From: an uncultured Kordiimonas sp.
GTDB lineage: Bacteria > Pseudomonadota > Alphaproteobacteria > Sphingomonadales > Kordiimonadaceae
Length of the DNA stretch: 64,000 nucleotides
Reading direction: 5' to 3'
Assembly: GCA_947503625.1 (NCBI GenBank)
Contig: CANNEK010000002.1
Coordinates: 558,001-622,000, forward strand
In this document: piece after piece, positions 35,427 through 43,980 of the stretch
How the letters are laid out: the number at the start of each line of letters is the position of its first letter
How positions within the stretch are numbered: position 1 is the stretch's first letter
Position numbers and translations under genes: made by a program
The notes under the pieces: model-generated
What the model was told of the DNA's origin: nothing
Seen by the model: the letters and a program-made list of their open reading frames with translations, nothing else
Databases searched by the model: none

Positions 35427-37847
35427 GTGGCAACTGCGAAGCAAAGTAGAAGCAGCGCAAAAAAGAAAACTACCACAAGCGCCAAGGCACCTTTGCTGCC
35501 CCCGGCGCTAACGGTTTTCCTGAAAAATAGCGGCTGGCGGTTTTTAGGACTGTTGCTGGTTGCGCTTGCGGTTTCCATGTCTGTGGCGCTGTGGAGCTAT
35601 AATCCGGCTGATCCGGCGTTTAATATGCAGACGCGTTCCGAGGCGACCAATTGGCTGGGTGCATACGGAGCAATTGTCGCCGATGTTTTGATGCAAACGC
35701 TGGCGCTTGCAGCCTATCTCCTGGTGATCCCTCTCTTTTTGTGGGGCATTAAAGTTGCGCGCCTGAAATGGCTGCCGTTTTTCTGGCTCAATTTGGCTGC
35801 GCTGCCTGTAGGCACCATACTTCTTGCGGTGGCGCTCAGCATCGAAGCGCCGTATCCTGAGTTTCCGGTTCAGAGCGGTTACGGCGGTGTTCTGGGGCAA
35901 CGGCTTTATTCAATGGTTGTTTCCCTGATGGCTGGTGTTGTCATGCCGGGCTGGGTTTATGGTGCAGTGTTTGTTTTCCTGGGGCTGCCAGCGTACTTGT
36001 TTTCTTTTGCTCTCAACAAGGATGAATGGCGCGCTATTGGCAACACAGTTGCCGGCGTTGCTGCATGGTGCTGGCACCGGCTTGCTGGCTTCATGTCTCT
36101 GGTGTGGGGTGGCCTTGCCGCGATTTTTTCGGCTATCTTTCGTCGTGCTGATGATGAAGAAAGCCTTGAAGAGCGTATTGAACCGACGGCCAAACCTCGC
36201 AAACCGGGAAAACCCGCGGCCAAACCTTCCCCCAAACAGGCCGCCAAGCGTGTTCGCACGCCCCCCAAAACCAAGCGCGGCCAGCGCGAGGTAAAGGAAG
36301 CACAGACCGCGTTCGATCTGGGCGAGGGTTCTGACTATAAATTACCGCCGCTTGAACTTTTGGCACCTCCACCACCGCCGGAGAAAATCGGCCGTATTAG
36401 TGCCGAAGCACTGGAGCAAAACGCTCGCATGCTTGAAGGTGTGCTGGACGATTTTGGCGTGCAGGGCGAGGTAAACGATGTGCGACCCGGCCCCGTTGTT
36501 ACCTTGTATGAACTGGAGCCAGCGCGCGGCGTTAAATCAGCCCGGGTTATTGGCCTTGCTGATGATATCGCGCGGTCAATGAGTGCAATATCCGCGCGGG
36601 TTGCCGTTGTGCCGGGCCGCAATGCCATCGGTATCGAACTGCCAAACAACGACAGGCAAACGGTTTTTCTGCGCGAACTTCTGGCATCCCGTGATTTTGA
36701 AACAACCAAAGCACGACTTCCCGTTATTCTTGGTAAAGACATTGGCGGCGAGCCGGTGGTGGCTGATCTTGCTTCCATGCCGCACCTGCTGGTGGCCGGC
36801 ACGACCGGGTCCGGCAAGTCGGTCGGTGTGAACACCATGATCATGTCGCTGTTGTATCGCCACAGCCCGGAAACACTGCGCTTCATCATGGTTGACCCGA
36901 AAATGCTGGAGCTCTCGGTTTACGATGATATCCCGCATTTGCTGACGCCGGTGGTGACTGAACCCAAAAAAGCGGTGGTTGCGCTGAAGTGGGCTGTAAG
37001 GGAAATGGAAGACCGGTACCGCAATATGTCGAAGCTGGGGGTTCGTAATCTCGCAGCCTTCAACAAGCGCGTTCAGGAGGCAAACGCGAGCGGGGAGCGA
37101 CTGGTCCGGCAGGTTCAGACAGGGTTCGACAAGGAAACCGGCCAGCCGGTTATTGAAGAACAGGAATTTGATTTCACGCCCCTACCTTTCATTGTGATCG
37201 TGATTGATGAAATGGCGGATCTGATGCTGGTTGCCGGCAAAGATGTTGAAGCTACCGTCCAGCGCCTTGCACAGATGGCGCGCGCTGCAGGCATTCATGT
37301 TATCATGGCGACCCAGCGACCCAGCGTTGATGTCATTACAGGTACGATCAAAGCCAATTTCCCAACCCGGATTAGCTTTCAGGTCACCAGTAAAATCGAT
37401 AGCCGCACCATTTTGGGTGAACAGGGGGCGGAACAATTGCTGGGTATGGGCGACATGCTCTTTATGGCAGGTGGTGGCCGCATCACCCGGGTACACGGTG
37501 CTTTTGTTGCCGATGATGAGGTTGAAGATGTGGTGACGCATCTCAAGCAACAGGGACCGCCAGATTATCTGTCGACCGTTACAGAAGAACCTGAAGAGGG
37601 CTTCGACAGCCCGTTCATCCCAGGTCCATCTGATGATGATAAAGAAAAGAGCCTCTATGATAAGGCGGTGGATATTGTTCTTCGGGACCGTCGAGCTTCC
37701 ACGAGCTATATCCAGCGACGACTGAAGATAGGTTACAACAAGGCCGCCACCCTGATTGAAGACATGGAAGACCAGGGCGTGATCAGTGCCCCAAACCACA
37801 AGGGCCAGCGCGAAGTTCTGGTCCCGGAGCGCGAAGAAGAATTCTAA
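35427..37847 (+). CDS. ftsK: DNA translocase FtsK
   Basis: Membrane-anchored motor that clears chromosome termini through the septum and activates XerCD recombination. From this start it is 806 aa: a basic N terminus, four membrane helices (about 30-180), and a Lys/Pro-rich linker. The RecA-like motor follows, with Walker A AGTTGSGKSVGVNT, Walker B IVIVIDEMADLMLVAG and MATQRPSVDVITGTIKANF (in part). A C-terminal gamma winged helix (STSYIQRRLKIGYNKAA) completes it. The start is uncertain: GTG 35427 has AAGGG 8 bases upstream, while TTG 35394 gives 11 more residues. Confidence 0.95.
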   Translation: MATAKQSRSSAKKKTTTSAKAPLLPPALTVFLKNSGWRFLGLLLVALAVSMSVALWSYNPADPAFNMQTRSEATNWLGAYGAIVADVLMQTLALAAYLLVIPLFLWGIKVARLKWLPFFWLNLAALPVGTILLAVALSIEAPYPEFPVQSGYGGVLGQRLYSMVVSLMAGVVMPGWVYGAVFVFLGLPAYLFSFALNKDEWRAIGNTVAGVAAWCWHRLAGFMSLVWGGLAAIFSAIFRRADDEESLEERIEPTAKPRKPGKPAAKPSPKQAAKRVRTPPKTKRGQREVKEAQTAFDLGEGSDYKLPPLELLAPPPPPEKIGRISAEALEQNARMLEGVLDDFGVQGEVNDVRPGPVVTLYELEPARGVKSARVIGLADDIARSMSAISARVAVVPGRNAIGIELPNNDRQTVFLRELLASRDFETTKARLPVILGKDIGGEPVVADLASMPHLLVAGTTGSGKSVGVNTMIMSLLYRHSPETLRFIMVDPKMLELSVYDDIPHLLTPVVTEPKKAVVALKWAVREMEDRYRNMSKLGVRNLAAFNKRVQEANASGERLVRQVQTGFDKETGQPVIEEQEFDFTPLPFIVIVIDEMADLMLVAGKDVEATVQRLAQMARAAGIHVIMATQRPSVDVITGTIKANFPTRISFQVTSKIDSRTILGEQGAEQLLGMGDMLFMAGGGRITRVHGAFVADDEVEDVVTHLKQQGPPDYLSTVTEEPEEGFDSPFIPGPSDDDKEKSLYDKAVDIVLRDRRASTSYIQRRLKIGYNKAATLIEDMEDQGVISAPNHKGQREVLVPEREEEF

Positions 37848-37880
37848 AAACGCCCGTAAAATGACAGCCAAGAGAGAAAA

Positions 37881-38573
37881 ATGCAGTTTTTGAGTAAGTT
37901 TTTAACACTGTCCGGCGCCCTGTTGTGGGGTGCCTTGGGCCTTCACGCCCAGGATACACCCGCCTCCCTGCCCCCGCTGGAGGAGCAAACCATCAGCGAA
38001 GATATGTCGCTAAAGGCGCTTCGGCTGGTTCAAACCTATATGGATACTGTCCAGAGCCTGGAGGCAACCTTCTATCAACGTGCGCCTGATGGTGGTGTAG
38101 TGTCCGGTAAACTATCAATGGCCCGGCCCGGCCGCGTGCGATTCGATTATGAGGACGATGTGCCGTTTCTGGTGGTCGCTGACGGGAAGACACTTAATTT
38201 CGTTGACTATGAAATCGGTCAGGTTACGCGCTGGCCGGTGAAAGATACACCGCTTCGCGCGCTTTTGGGTGCATCAACCGACCTTGCCAGTATTGGTGCC
38301 AACATCGAGATGGCGCCGTTTGGCAATGAAGGGCTTGTCGCACTTCATGCAACAGATGTTGACCGCCCGGAAATGGGCCAGATCACCGTCTACTTTGAAG
38401 AAGTTCCGGAAGAAGCAGAAAAGCTTCGCCTTGTCAGCTGGGTCGTAACCGATGCACAGGGTCAAATCACTACGGTTGAACTCGCGGACGCGCAGGTAAA
38501 TGCTGACCTGAATGCTGACCTGTGGGACTTCGAAGACCCCCGAGGTCTTGCAAAGCGTCGCCGCACACGCTGA
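37881..38573 (+). CDS. lolA: Outer-membrane lipoprotein carrier protein LolA
   Basis: Periplasmic chaperone that carries lipoproteins from LolCDE to the outer membrane. The 230-aa protein has a signal peptide (cleavage near LHAQ at about 24) and the LolA half-barrel. Visible parts include VQTYMDTVQSLEATFYQ, GKLSMARPGRVRFDYE, VVADGKTLNFVDYE and DTPLRALLG. It follows ftsK by 34 bases, a common alphaproteobacterial pairing. A 12-base tandem duplication near the 3' end gives NADLNADL. Confidence 0.92.
   Translation: MQFLSKFLTLSGALLWGALGLHAQDTPASLPPLEEQTISEDMSLKALRLVQTYMDTVQSLEATFYQRAPDGGVVSGKLSMARPGRVRFDYEDDVPFLVVADGKTLNFVDYEIGQVTRWPVKDTPLRALLGASTDLASIGANIEMAPFGNEGLVALHATDVDRPEMGQITVYFEEVPEEAEKLRLVSWVVTDAQGQITTVELADAQVNADLNADLWDFEDPRGLAKRRRTR
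38499..38522 (+). repeat. 12-bp tandem duplication in lolA
   Basis: AATGCTGACCTG is repeated twice in direct contact, in frame, giving the peptide NADLNADL near the LolA C terminus. A small in-frame slippage event is the simplest explanation. Confidence 0.9.
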
Positions 38574-38675
38574 GTATTGCAGCCGAAACCAGCGATTTGC
38601 AGACTGGTATTCACTGACAACTTGATTTACATCTTTCGGCATCCTCAGGTTTCATACGAAGGACTTGGTTGCCCA

Positions 38676-39260
38676 ATGGAAATCGACAGCGAAATTAACG
38701 ACTTGATGGAGGACTTCCCGAGCCTCAAAAGCGTTGCACCCTTCGTGGCACTTGCCAGCGATGTGCGCTGGTTCCGTTCCCTCGGTGAAGACCCTGACAT
38801 GGAAACAGTTCGCCTCGCTAGGGACTATGCAGGCGCGCTTGGCTTCCCGGACGCGGAGCCGGCTTTCATGCCGGATTGGGAAGATGCTGCCGCGGCCGCC
38901 GAAAACACGGAATTTAACAGCCCGGCATGGGAGGCCGAAGAGCAGCTTCGCGCCGCGCTGACAGACGAAGTGCTGCTTGCGCTGGATGCCAGTACGCTGG
39001 AAATGGTGATGACACATCTGGCTCAGGCGGTGACAGAATCGATTGATGATGCTGCAAAGGAAGCGGCCGAATTTCTGCGTATTGATGATGAAGCTTTTGT
39101 TCTCGCCACATCAGGTGCCGCAGCTCAAGCCTGCTATCAGGCGGCGCTTGTTGGCATGGCGGGCGAAGAGGAAGATCATCCACTAAGCCTGCGTTTTCAA
39201 TTGTTTGAAAAAGGTCGCTGGCCTATCGGCATCATTGGCAACAGCTTCCTTATATTCTAG
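38676..39260 (+). CDS. Uncharacterised acidic protein between lolA and xthA
   Basis: A 194-aa acidic, alanine-rich protein without signal peptide or membrane segment. It begins MEIDSEINDLMEDFPSL and contains a mostly helical middle (EQLRAALTDEVLLALDAST, EMVMTHLAQAVTES) and a beta-like C terminus LRFQLFEKGRWPIGIIGN. I do not recognise a family. ATG 38676 is chosen because AAGGA lies 12 bases upstream; the frame extends to 38577 through less likely sequence. Codon use is like that of its neighbours. Confidence 0.75.
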   Translation: MEIDSEINDLMEDFPSLKSVAPFVALASDVRWFRSLGEDPDMETVRLARDYAGALGFPDAEPAFMPDWEDAAAAAENTEFNSPAWEAEEQLRAALTDEVLLALDASTLEMVMTHLAQAVTESIDDAAKEAAEFLRIDDEAFVLATSGAAAQACYQAALVGMAGEEEDHPLSLRFQLFEKGRWPIGIIGNSFLIF

Positions 39261-39300
39261 CTTTGGGCTGGTCTTCGATACCAAACAATCAGGGGGATTT

Positions 39301-40083
39301 ATGCGCATTATCACATGGAACATCAATTCGGTGCGCGCGCGCGTCGATATTGTCAGGCAACTGGTTGAAACTTATGACCCTGATGTGCTCTGCCTTCAGG
39401 AGACCAAGGTGCAGGATCATATGTTCCCCACTGGTTTCTTTGAGGAGATCGGTTTGCCGCACCTGGCGATCCATGGCCAGAAAAGCCATCATGGTGTTGC
39501 TACAGCCGCGAAAGCACCCTTTGATGACAGTTTTAAAATAGACTGGTGTAAAAAGGGGGACGCCCGCCATATTGCGATCAAATTGAAAAACGGCGTTACG
39601 CTTCACAATTTTTATGTGCCGGCAGGTGGTGATGTCGCTGATCCTGAGGTTAACGACAAATTTGCCCATAAGTTGAAATTCGTTGATGAAATGACCGAGT
39701 GGTCAAATGGCCTGAGCGAACCCAGTATCCTTGTGGGTGACCTTAACATCGCTCCTCACCCTGATGATGTTTGGGATCATAAGAAGCTTCTAAAGGTCGT
39801 ATCGCACACACCCGTTGAAACAAATGGTATGCTTAAGCTTATCGAAGCGCACGGCTGGGTGGATGTAATGCGTGAAATTACACCGCTGCCGGAAAAACTT
39901 TACAGTTGGTGGTCATACCGGGCGCGGGACTGGTCTGCCGCAGATAAGGGCCGCAGGCTGGATCATGTATGGGTGAGCCCGTCGCTTAAAAGTGCACCAA
40001 GGCATATGGAAGTAGCCCGGGTGGCCAGAGGGTGGGAAAAACCCTCGGACCATGCACCGGTCATTGTTGATTTCGACTTTTAG
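39301..40083 (+). CDS. xthA: Exodeoxyribonuclease III
   Basis: AP endonuclease and 3'-5' exonuclease of base-excision repair. The 260-aa protein has the family segments ITWNINSVRAR, DVLCLQETKVQD (metal-binding glutamate), LVGDLNIAPHPDDVWD and the C-terminal RLDHVWVS and SDHAPVIVDF with catalytic Asp and His. GGGGG lies about 6 bases before the ATG. The order ftsK-lolA-unknown-xthA-regulator is similar to that of other alphaproteobacteria. Confidence 0.94.
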   Translation: MRIITWNINSVRARVDIVRQLVETYDPDVLCLQETKVQDHMFPTGFFEEIGLPHLAIHGQKSHHGVATAAKAPFDDSFKIDWCKKGDARHIAIKLKNGVTLHNFYVPAGGDVADPEVNDKFAHKLKFVDEMTEWSNGLSEPSILVGDLNIAPHPDDVWDHKKLLKVVSHTPVETNGMLKLIEAHGWVDVMREITPLPEKLYSWWSYRARDWSAADKGRRLDHVWVSPSLKSAPRHMEVARVARGWEKPSDHAPVIVDFDF

Positions 40084-40091
40084 GTAAGCTG

Positions 40092-40787
40092 CTAACCACC
40101 AAGGCCCTGCAGACTGTAGCCACCCGGTTCCGTCACCAGAATGCGTGTCGCGCCGGTTTCAACCTCGATTTTCTGACGCAGACGGTAAACGTGTGTTTCA
40201 AGAGTGTGTGTGGTGACGCCGGAATTGTAGCCCCAGACCTCGGTCAATAGTTCTTCCCTGCCCACAGCCTTGCCACCAGCGCGGTAGAGGTATTTCAGGA
40301 TGTTGGTTTCTTTTTCGGTCAGGCGAATCTTCTGGCCGGACGCCCGCTCCTCCAGAATTTTAGCTGAAGGCTGGAATGTATAGGGGCCGATGTCAAACGT
40401 AGCATCTTCGCTTTGCTCATACTGGCGGAAATGCGCCCTGATGCGCGCCAGGAGAACATTGAAGCTGAAAGGTTTGGTGACATAGTCATTGGCTCCGGCG
40501 TCAAGACCCAGAACAGTGTCTGCTTCTGTGACGTTGCCTGTTAGCATCAGAATGGGAACTGTAACGCCGTTTTTGCGTATGCGCTTGCAAAGCTCTCGCC
40601 CGTCCATATCCGGCAGGCCCACATCAAGGATGATCATATCAACCTGATTATCTGTTAAAAACTCAAGTGCGTCGCCCGCAGTGCCACGTTCTTCAGTGGA
40701 AAATTCCTCATAAAGCGCCAACTGGTCCGCAAGGCTTTCCCGCAGATCCACATCGTCGTCCACAAGCAATAATTTTCTTCCTGACAT
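40092..40787 (-). CDS. OmpR/PhoB-type response regulator
   Basis: A 231-aa two-component regulator: receiver domain (1-120) with the acidic pocket LLVDDDVDLRES, phosphorylation aspartate in MIILDVGLPDMDG, and Lys in YVTKPFSF. A winged-helix DNA-binding domain follows (KIRLTEKETNILKYL, HVYRLRQKIE). No cognate kinase is adjacent. The N-terminal LRESLADQL text resembles CenR-like envelope regulators of alphaproteobacteria, but I cannot confirm that. It converges on xthA and is divergent from ribA. Confidence 0.93.
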   Translation of the reverse strand: MSGRKLLLVDDDVDLRESLADQLALYEEFSTEERGTAGDALEFLTDNQVDMIILDVGLPDMDGRELCKRIRKNGVTVPILMLTGNVTEADTVLGLDAGANDYVTKPFSFNVLLARIRAHFRQYEQSEDATFDIGPYTFQPSAKILEERASGQKIRLTEKETNILKYLYRAGGKAVGREELLTEVWGYNSGVTTHTLETHVYRLRQKIEVETGATRILVTEPGGYSLQGLGG

Positions 40788-40984
40788 CCTATGATCCCCG
40801 TTCTTAATATTGATCAGTTTACTCGACACATCCAAAAAAAAGCACCGCATGTTTCAGTTTGCGGCTCTGCGGCCTATATAGTGATGATTGACACTATAAC
40901 TTATCACGGTCTGTCACAAATGTTTGATCGAACGTGGTGCTTGTGACACAAGGCATCAAGAGAACACAGGAGCCTGACGCTTTT

Positions 40985-42109
40985 ATGAGTGGCATTAGCG
41001 ATACGGAATTTAACCTGATCCAGATCGAACGCGCAGCCGATGACTTGCGGCGCGGCCTCCCTGTATTGATACAGGGGTTGAGCGATGACGGTGAAGACCC
41101 GACGCCTCTGCTGGTTATGGCGGCAGAACACGCCAACAGTGAAACGCTCGCGCTTTTTGATGAAATCGCAAGCGATAGCTTTCTGATGCTCACCAATAAT
41201 CGGGCGGCGGCGCTCAAGGTTGCAGGTGAAGACTGGCCCGTTGTTAGAATAGAACGACCGGACTGGATGGATGGGGGTGATATTGTTGCCCTGGCCGACC
41301 CTACCCTTGATCTCGCGACACCGTTGAAAGGGCCGTTCCGGCGGATCAACCATGTTGCTGACGACAGGGATGTTGCAGCGGTCAAGCTGGCCAAACTGGC
41401 GCGTTTGCTGCCTGCTGTGGTTGCCGCCGAGATCACCGCGAATGTTGACGGCCTGTTTGAAGACTACGGTCTGTCGGTTGCTGTCGCGGATGACGTTTTA
41501 TCTGCTGATATGTCACAGGCAACTATGCTCAGGCAGGTAGTGTCTGCCCGCGTACCGCTTGCAGGTGCCGAAGACACGCGACTTATTGCCTTCCGGCCCT
41601 TAGGGGGCGGTGTGGAACATATCGCAATCATGATCGGCGACCCGCCCCGCAGCGAACCTGTACTGGTGCGTGTACACAGCGAGTGTTTTACCGGCGACCT
41701 TTTGGGCTCACTGAAGTGCGACTGCGGCGAGCAGCTTCGTGGCGCTATAAAAGCAATCAGTGAAGCGGGGGGTGGCATCGTTCTTTACCTTGCTCAGGAA
41801 GGCCGGGGCATTGGCCTGATCTCCAAGTTGAAAGCCTATGCCTTGCAGGACCAGGGCTATGATACCGTGGATTCCAATACGCGCCTCGGGTTTGAGGTGG
41901 ACGAGCGCATCTTCGCGCCTGCGGCAGAAATGCTCGGGCAGCTGGGTATAGGAACCGTGAGGTTAATGACCAATAACCCTGACAAAGTAGAGGGCCTGAA
42001 GTCTTTTGGCGTGCAGGTCAGTGAGCGCGTAGCACATAGTTTTCCAACTAACCCTCATAATGAACAGTATTTGGCAACGAAGAAGTCCAGAACCGGACAT
42101 GTTCTCTAG
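40985..42109 (+). CDS. ribA: GTP cyclohydrolase II with an N-terminal degenerate RibB-like domain
   Basis: First enzyme of riboflavin synthesis (GTP to a formamido-pyrimidine). The C-terminal half of this 374-aa protein has all GTP cyclohydrolase II marks: VRVHSECFTGDLLGSLKCDC with three zinc cysteines, LYLAQEGRGIGL, and VRLMTNNPDKV. The first 170 residues resemble DHBP synthase (RibB) in plan (RGLPVLIQGL, VMAAEHANSETLALF), but the acidic catalytic cluster is replaced by DDGEDPTPLL. It is therefore probably a RibB-derived, inactive domain. ATG 40985 is likely but a start further upstream is possible. Confidence 0.9.
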   Translation: MSGISDTEFNLIQIERAADDLRRGLPVLIQGLSDDGEDPTPLLVMAAEHANSETLALFDEIASDSFLMLTNNRAAALKVAGEDWPVVRIERPDWMDGGDIVALADPTLDLATPLKGPFRRINHVADDRDVAAVKLAKLARLLPAVVAAEITANVDGLFEDYGLSVAVADDVLSADMSQATMLRQVVSARVPLAGAEDTRLIAFRPLGGGVEHIAIMIGDPPRSEPVLVRVHSECFTGDLLGSLKCDCGEQLRGAIKAISEAGGGIVLYLAQEGRGIGLISKLKAYALQDQGYDTVDSNTRLGFEVDERIFAPAAEMLGQLGIGTVRLMTNNPDKVEGLKSFGVQVSERVAHSFPTNPHNEQYLATKKSRTGHVL

Positions 42110-42111
42110 TC

Positions 42112-42639
42112 ATGCAGATTTGGCGTGTAACACCAAATTCTGACAATGAGCAACGAGGCACTTTTGCCGGCCCCCTAACGGATGTGCCCTGTGCCATGGG
42201 CAGGTCCGGTACGATACCTGAGGCCGAAAAGCGCGAAGGGGACGGTAAAACTCCCCTTGGCACCTACATGTTTCGCCAGGTGTTTTATCGCCCCGACAAA
42301 ATGGAAAAGCCGACAACTCACTTGCCGACAACGCCGTTGTCTACAGGTCTTGGTTGGTGTGACGATCCCAAGCGCGGCGAATACAATCGCCTTGTTCACC
42401 TGCCGTTTAGCGGCAGCCACGAAAAACTTTGGCGGGATGACGCTCTTTACGACCTGATTTTGGTGATTAGCCATAATGATCACCCGCCTATGGCTGGCAT
42501 GGGCAGTGCCATTTTTATTCATGTAGCTGCAGAACAGTTTCAGCCGACTGAAGGTTGTATTGCCATGGCGCAACCCGCTTTGCTGTCCGTATTGAGGATG
42601 ATCAGGCCTGATGATCGGCTTCATGTTGGCTGGTTGTAG
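42112..42639 (+). CDS. L,D-transpeptidase (YkuD) family protein
   Basis: A 175-aa protein with the YkuD catalytic signature: a histidine segment in MGSAIFIHVA and the nucleophile cysteine in EGCIAM. YkuD enzymes cross-link peptidoglycan or attach proteins to it. No signal peptide is visible, so export is unclear and a different cytosolic role is possible. It begins 2 bases after ribA and its 3' end overlaps the convergent YggS gene by 19 bases. Confidence 0.85.
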   Translation: MQIWRVTPNSDNEQRGTFAGPLTDVPCAMGRSGTIPEAEKREGDGKTPLGTYMFRQVFYRPDKMEKPTTHLPTTPLSTGLGWCDDPKRGEYNRLVHLPFSGSHEKLWRDDALYDLILVISHNDHPPMAGMGSAIFIHVAAEQFQPTEGCIAMAQPALLSVLRMIRPDDRLHVGWL

Positions 42640-43301
42640 TCGCGCTCACCAAAAACTGCAGTACCGACACGAATATCTGTAGCGCCCATGGCGGCTGCCA
42701 GCGCATAGTCACTGCTCATACCCATGGAAAGTCCCTGAAGTCCCTCTCGTTTTGCAAGCTTCTTCAAAAGTGCGAAGTGAAGGGATGGGTCATCGTCCGC
42801 AGGCGGAATACACATCAGGCCGACAACCATAAGCCCCAGGTCCTTGCATGCCTGATGCAATTCCGGAAGGTCCACCGTCATAACCCCACCTTTTTGCGGT
42901 TCGGCCCCCGTGTTCACCTGCAAGTAAAGTGGAATGTTTTTTCCCTGTTTTTGCATCTCGCCCGCCAGCGCCCTGGCAAGTTTAATGCGATCAACAGATT
43001 GAATTTCGTCAAACAGATCAATAGCTTGTGACACCTTGTTTGTTTGCAGGCTGCCAATAAGCGAAAGCTGTACGTCAGGGTACTCTGATTTCAGCCCTGT
43101 CCATCTGCCCTGCGCTTCCTGTACACGGTTTTCACCGAAACTTCGATGCCCCGCTTCCAGCGCTGTGCGCACGCGCTCTTCCGGCTGCACCTTTGAAACC
43201 GCAATCAGACGTGGTGCCACCTTTGGCACGCCTGCATGTGAACACATACGGGCGATTTCCTGATCTATCTGCTCGATATTCTTGCCAATGTCAGCGGTCA
43301 C
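42621..43301 (-). CDS. YggS/PLPBP family pyridoxal-phosphate-binding protein
   Basis: A 226-aa non-enzymatic PLP carrier that helps balance vitamin B6 and amino/keto acids. The PLP lysine is in LIAVSKVQPEE (about 36), followed by FGENRVQEAQ, the LIGSLQTNKV histidine-to-leucine variant site, LYLQVNTGAEPQKGG and SMGMSSDYALA. The usual signature G-H-x-Q appears here as GSLQTNK, a minor difference. The length is normal. It is divergent from the ThiE-like gene. Confidence 0.92.
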   Translation of the reverse strand: MTADIGKNIEQIDQEIARMCSHAGVPKVAPRLIAVSKVQPEERVRTALEAGHRSFGENRVQEAQGRWTGLKSEYPDVQLSLIGSLQTNKVSQAIDLFDEIQSVDRIKLARALAGEMQKQGKNIPLYLQVNTGAEPQKGGVMTVDLPELHQACKDLGLMVVGLMCIPPADDDPSLHFALLKKLAKREGLQGLSMGMSSDYALAAAMGATDIRVGTAVFGERDYNQPT

Positions 43302-43365
43302 GATTTTAGTCTCCGGATTTCCAAAGTCGTTTGGGTGCGCCTTTGCTATGTGCTAGGAAACGCTG

Positions 43366-43980
43366 ATGGTCAAGCCTGTGATACTAAAAGTTCCAACCGC
43401 AATACCCAGAGCGCATGGTTATAGACTTCGTGCCCACGCAGGCGCCGACCGTCTGGTACTCATCACTGATATGGATCGTATACCCGATCCTTTTTCCGCC
43501 GTTTCCGCGCTACCGCCAGGGTCTGTTGTGATTTTACGAGACTACCACCACCCGCGCAGGGCTGCGCTTGCGCATGCCCTGAGGCGTGTCTGTCGTCAGG
43601 CGGGCTGTTGGTTTCTGGTGGCCGGGGACATCAGGTTTGCTCGTAAGGTCAGAGCTGACGGTCTTCATGTGCCAGAGTATCAATTGTTCAGTAAGGGTTT
43701 TAACAGGGCTGGTTTTCGGTTTGTCAGTGCGGCGTGCCATTCCAGAAAAGCACTGGCCGCAGCGGTGTCGCGGGGCATTGATCTGGCTCTTGTTTCGCCC
43801 CTGTTCGAAACTGCAAGCCATCCGGGACAGAAGCCGCTTGGCGTCCACAGGTTTTCGCGCATGACTGCGAATTTGCCAATAGCTATCGCTGCCCTCGGGG
43901 GCATCAATTTCGAAACTGCCGGGGCACTTCGTGGATTGAAACTAAGCGGTGTTGCCGGGATAAGTGGAATTGCGTTTTAG
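43366..43980 (+). CDS. Thiamine-phosphate-synthase-like (ThiE/TenI fold) protein
   Basis: A 204-aa TIM-barrel protein of the ThiE/TenI family, with the phosphate-binding end ALGGINFETAGALRGLKLSGVAGISGIAF (in part) and the segment ADGLHVPEYQL. Key ThiE active-site positions are changed: the R-x-K of strand 2 is RDY, and the NDR segment reads AGD. It may therefore not make thiamine phosphate, as is known for TenI. No TPP riboswitch or thiamine gene is near. AGGAAA lies 7 bases before the ATG. The 3' end overlaps the convergent barrel gene by 4 bases. Confidence 0.75.
   Translation: MVKPVILKVPTAIPRAHGYRLRAHAGADRLVLITDMDRIPDPFSAVSALPPGSVVILRDYHHPRRAALAHALRRVCRQAGCWFLVAGDIRFARKVRADGLHVPEYQLFSKGFNRAGFRFVSAACHSRKALAAAVSRGIDLALVSPLFETASHPGQKPLGVHRFSRMTANLPIAIAALGGINFETAGALRGLKLSGVAGISGIAF

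Noticed and set aside
40889-40920. TTGACA upstream of ribA as a promoter
   Set aside because: No acceptable -10 element lies 16-18 bases downstream.
43302-43365. TPP riboswitch before the ThiE-like gene
   Set aside because: The gap is only 64 bases and shows no conserved TPP aptamer elements.
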